Source: Pseudopyrenochaeta lycopersici (taxonomy: Eukaryota; Ascomycota; Dothideomycetes; Pleosporales; Pseudopyrenochaetaceae). From it: a DNA stretch of 64,000 nt. The translations under genes and the position numbers were made by a program. Under the pieces are notes generated by a model. That model ran no database searches. It was not told where the DNA came from and worked only from the letters and a program-made list of their open reading frames with translations. This document shows positions 62,451 through 64,000 of this stretch, piece by piece (position 1 is the stretch's first letter; each line of letters starts with the position of its first letter). The stretch is from the NCBI GenBank assembly GCA_003313425.1, contig NHZP01000014.1, forward strand, positions 1,054,001-1,118,000. Reading direction: 5' to 3'.

Positions 62451-64000
62451 TTAGTGCTCGAGCAGTCTCAGCGAACCCTGAACAACAACATTCTCGAGAA
62501 TGGACCCAGGAGGAATGTCGATGGTAGAGCCTTCTGTTGCAACAATGATCACAGTACCCTTCAGCGTGACGCCACGTCCAAGGTTGACGGGGCCAGTGAT
62601 GGTAAGATGGTCAAGTTCAACAATCTTGGGGATAGATGGGATGCGCGACTGGAAGCTCGAGACCTTCTTGAAGTCGCTGCCGAGCTTGATCAGAGGTGCA
62701 GGGCCGAAGCGGTTGGGGTCAATGACAAGCTGGCCGTGCTGAAGCGTGTACAGATCCGACTTGACGAGCATGAGGTCGGAGCATGTCTTGACGGGCAAGA
62801 ACCGTCTCCTGGGAACGTTGACACCGTGTGCGTTCTTGAAGTGCTTGATGGCGGCACCGACAGCAGTCTCGAGCTGGAGGACTGAGATGTCGGCCTCGCC
62901 CTTCTTATCGGCGGGAATCGACTTGCCGTTGGGAATAATCTCCATTGCGAGCTCGTTGGCCTCAACAACACGCTTGATGGCCCTGACGTTCATCCAGATG
63001 TTGTTGGTGTTGAAGTACTTGAACTTCTTGATAGACTTGAACTCGTTGACGTGCTCCTTGGGAACCTGGGCAATTTCGAGCAGACGAACAGAGCCCTCGT
63101 AGTCAATAATGGTTCCACCCTTGACATCAGCCTTGGTCTTGTCGGTCAACTCCATGATGTACTCGGCCTTGGAGTCAACCATGTGCTGCAAGATACGGAG
63201 ATCGACAACAGCACCCAAGTTATCAGCGTTGGAGAGGAAAATGTACTCAATGCCGCGGTCCAGGAGCTTGTCGAGCATACCAGTATTGTAGAGCGACTCA
63301 AAAACGTCACCATGGCCAGGGGGGTACCAGTTGGCAATATCAGACTGGTTCTCCTTGGGCGCGGGCAGAAGTGAGTCCTTGAGAATACGTGGGTACCTCG
63401 ACTGGTTGAATGTGAGAATGTCGATGTTGTGTCCCTCATACTTCTTGATGATGCTTGCAGTGTCGGTATCGGTGTTGAACGAGTTCATCAGGACGAAGGG
63501 CACGTTAACATCGTACGTCCGGTTGAGGTACTCAATCTGGCGCACTGACAAGTCCAAGAAGGACATGCCGTCACGAACTTCAATGACCGACTTGGGGCCG
63601 ACACAACCCATGGAGGTACCAAGACCGCCATTGAGCTTCACGACGGCCAACTTGTTCAAGTATTCGACGGCCTCGGAGTTGGCCAAATCATCGTAGGCAA
63701 CGACCTGCTCGGCTTTGGGTGGCGCGATGCGGTTCCAGTCAATGGCAGTGCCCTTGGCCTTGTCGTTCAAGTATCGTCGGAAGAGGGCGAAGAAGTTGTC
63801 CATTTCCGTCTCGAAGTACTGCAAAATTTTAGTACACGTTCCGATGACGTAATGCTGCTCTGCCTCAAAGGCGCAGATTGCTCGTGGAAGGCAATCGGCA
63901 GCTCATGTAGATTAAGACTGCCTGGGAATTGGGGTTATCGCACTCACCTTCTTCTCGGCAGGGTCCGAAACAGTGTCGGCGAGCTTGTTCAGGGCATTTC
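62451..64000 (-). CDS. UGP1: UTP-glucose-1-phosphate uridylyltransferase, 5' partial
   Basis: Cytosolic enzyme making UDP-glucose from UTP and glucose 1-phosphate for wall glucans, trehalose, glycogen and glycosylation. The visible part is exon 62451-63818 and the end of the preceding exon, 63948-64000, separated by a 129-nt intron (GTGAGT..GCAG); the first exons lie beyond the window. Visible residues run from [17 protein letters not shown] across the junction to [10 protein letters not shown], then about 455 residues to the end RLLEH. Family motifs: [17 protein letters not shown] (nucleotide-binding loop), [26 protein letters not shown] (metal/uridine site), [10 protein letters not shown] and the C-terminal left-handed beta-helix ([20 protein letters not shown]), which mediates oligomerisation in the fungal enzyme. 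No abnormality seen. Confidence 0.95.

Overview
The window is nuclear DNA of a filamentous ascomycete. Genes carry short GT..AG introns (mostly 46-70 nt), intergenic gaps are about 0.2-3.7 kb, and both strands are used. The gene set fits Pezizomycotina: a laccase with a DSG(V) C-terminal plug, a tyrosinase, a fungal rhodopsin-fold (PTH11-like) membrane protein, Zn2Cys6 regulators, a tricalbin and fungal pentose-catabolic enzymes. A dothideomycete of the Pleosporales is my best guess; that is inference from protein style, not a database result. I support 22 genes (two cut by the window edges) and two further low-confidence small gene models. I saw no rRNA, tRNA, CRISPR array or intact transposon.

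Layout. 1-3.2 kb: the end of a GMC oxidoreductase and ribosomal protein uL14 (RPL23). 3.5-9.1 kb: a secretome stretch with a secreted serine-hydrolase-like protein carrying a Kex2-type tail, a small secreted Cys-poor protein, and a divergently transcribed laccase. 10-17.1 kb: a POT peptide transporter, a TPR-SET protein and a zinc deaminase. 18-30.8 kb: a pentose-metabolism neighbourhood (below). 31-42.7 kb: a cupin protein and two large, mostly disordered proteins of unknown function. 43.8-53.6 kb: a secreted tyrosinase and a PTH11-like receptor, separated by long gene-poor stretches. 53.7-64 kb: a tricalbin, an Arg/Asp-repeat protein and UTP-glucose-1-phosphate uridylyltransferase (cut at its 5' end).

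The most interesting region is 17,984-30,783. Six consecutive genes are a D-xylose/L-arabinose reductase-type aldo-keto reductase, a Zn2Cys6 activator-type protein, a related regulator lacking any zinc cluster, a dihydroxyacetone-synthase-type transketolase, an L-arabinitol 4-dehydrogenase and a sugar-porter MFS transporter. They form divergent and convergent pairs with two shared promoters. Together they could import a pentose, reduce it to the polyol, oxidise L-arabinitol and process xylulose 5-phosphate, under local regulators. L-xylulose reductase, xylitol dehydrogenase and xylulokinase are not in the window and would have to act from elsewhere. Exon boundaries below were set by hand from splice signals and reading phase, and every junction was checked for frame unless stated.
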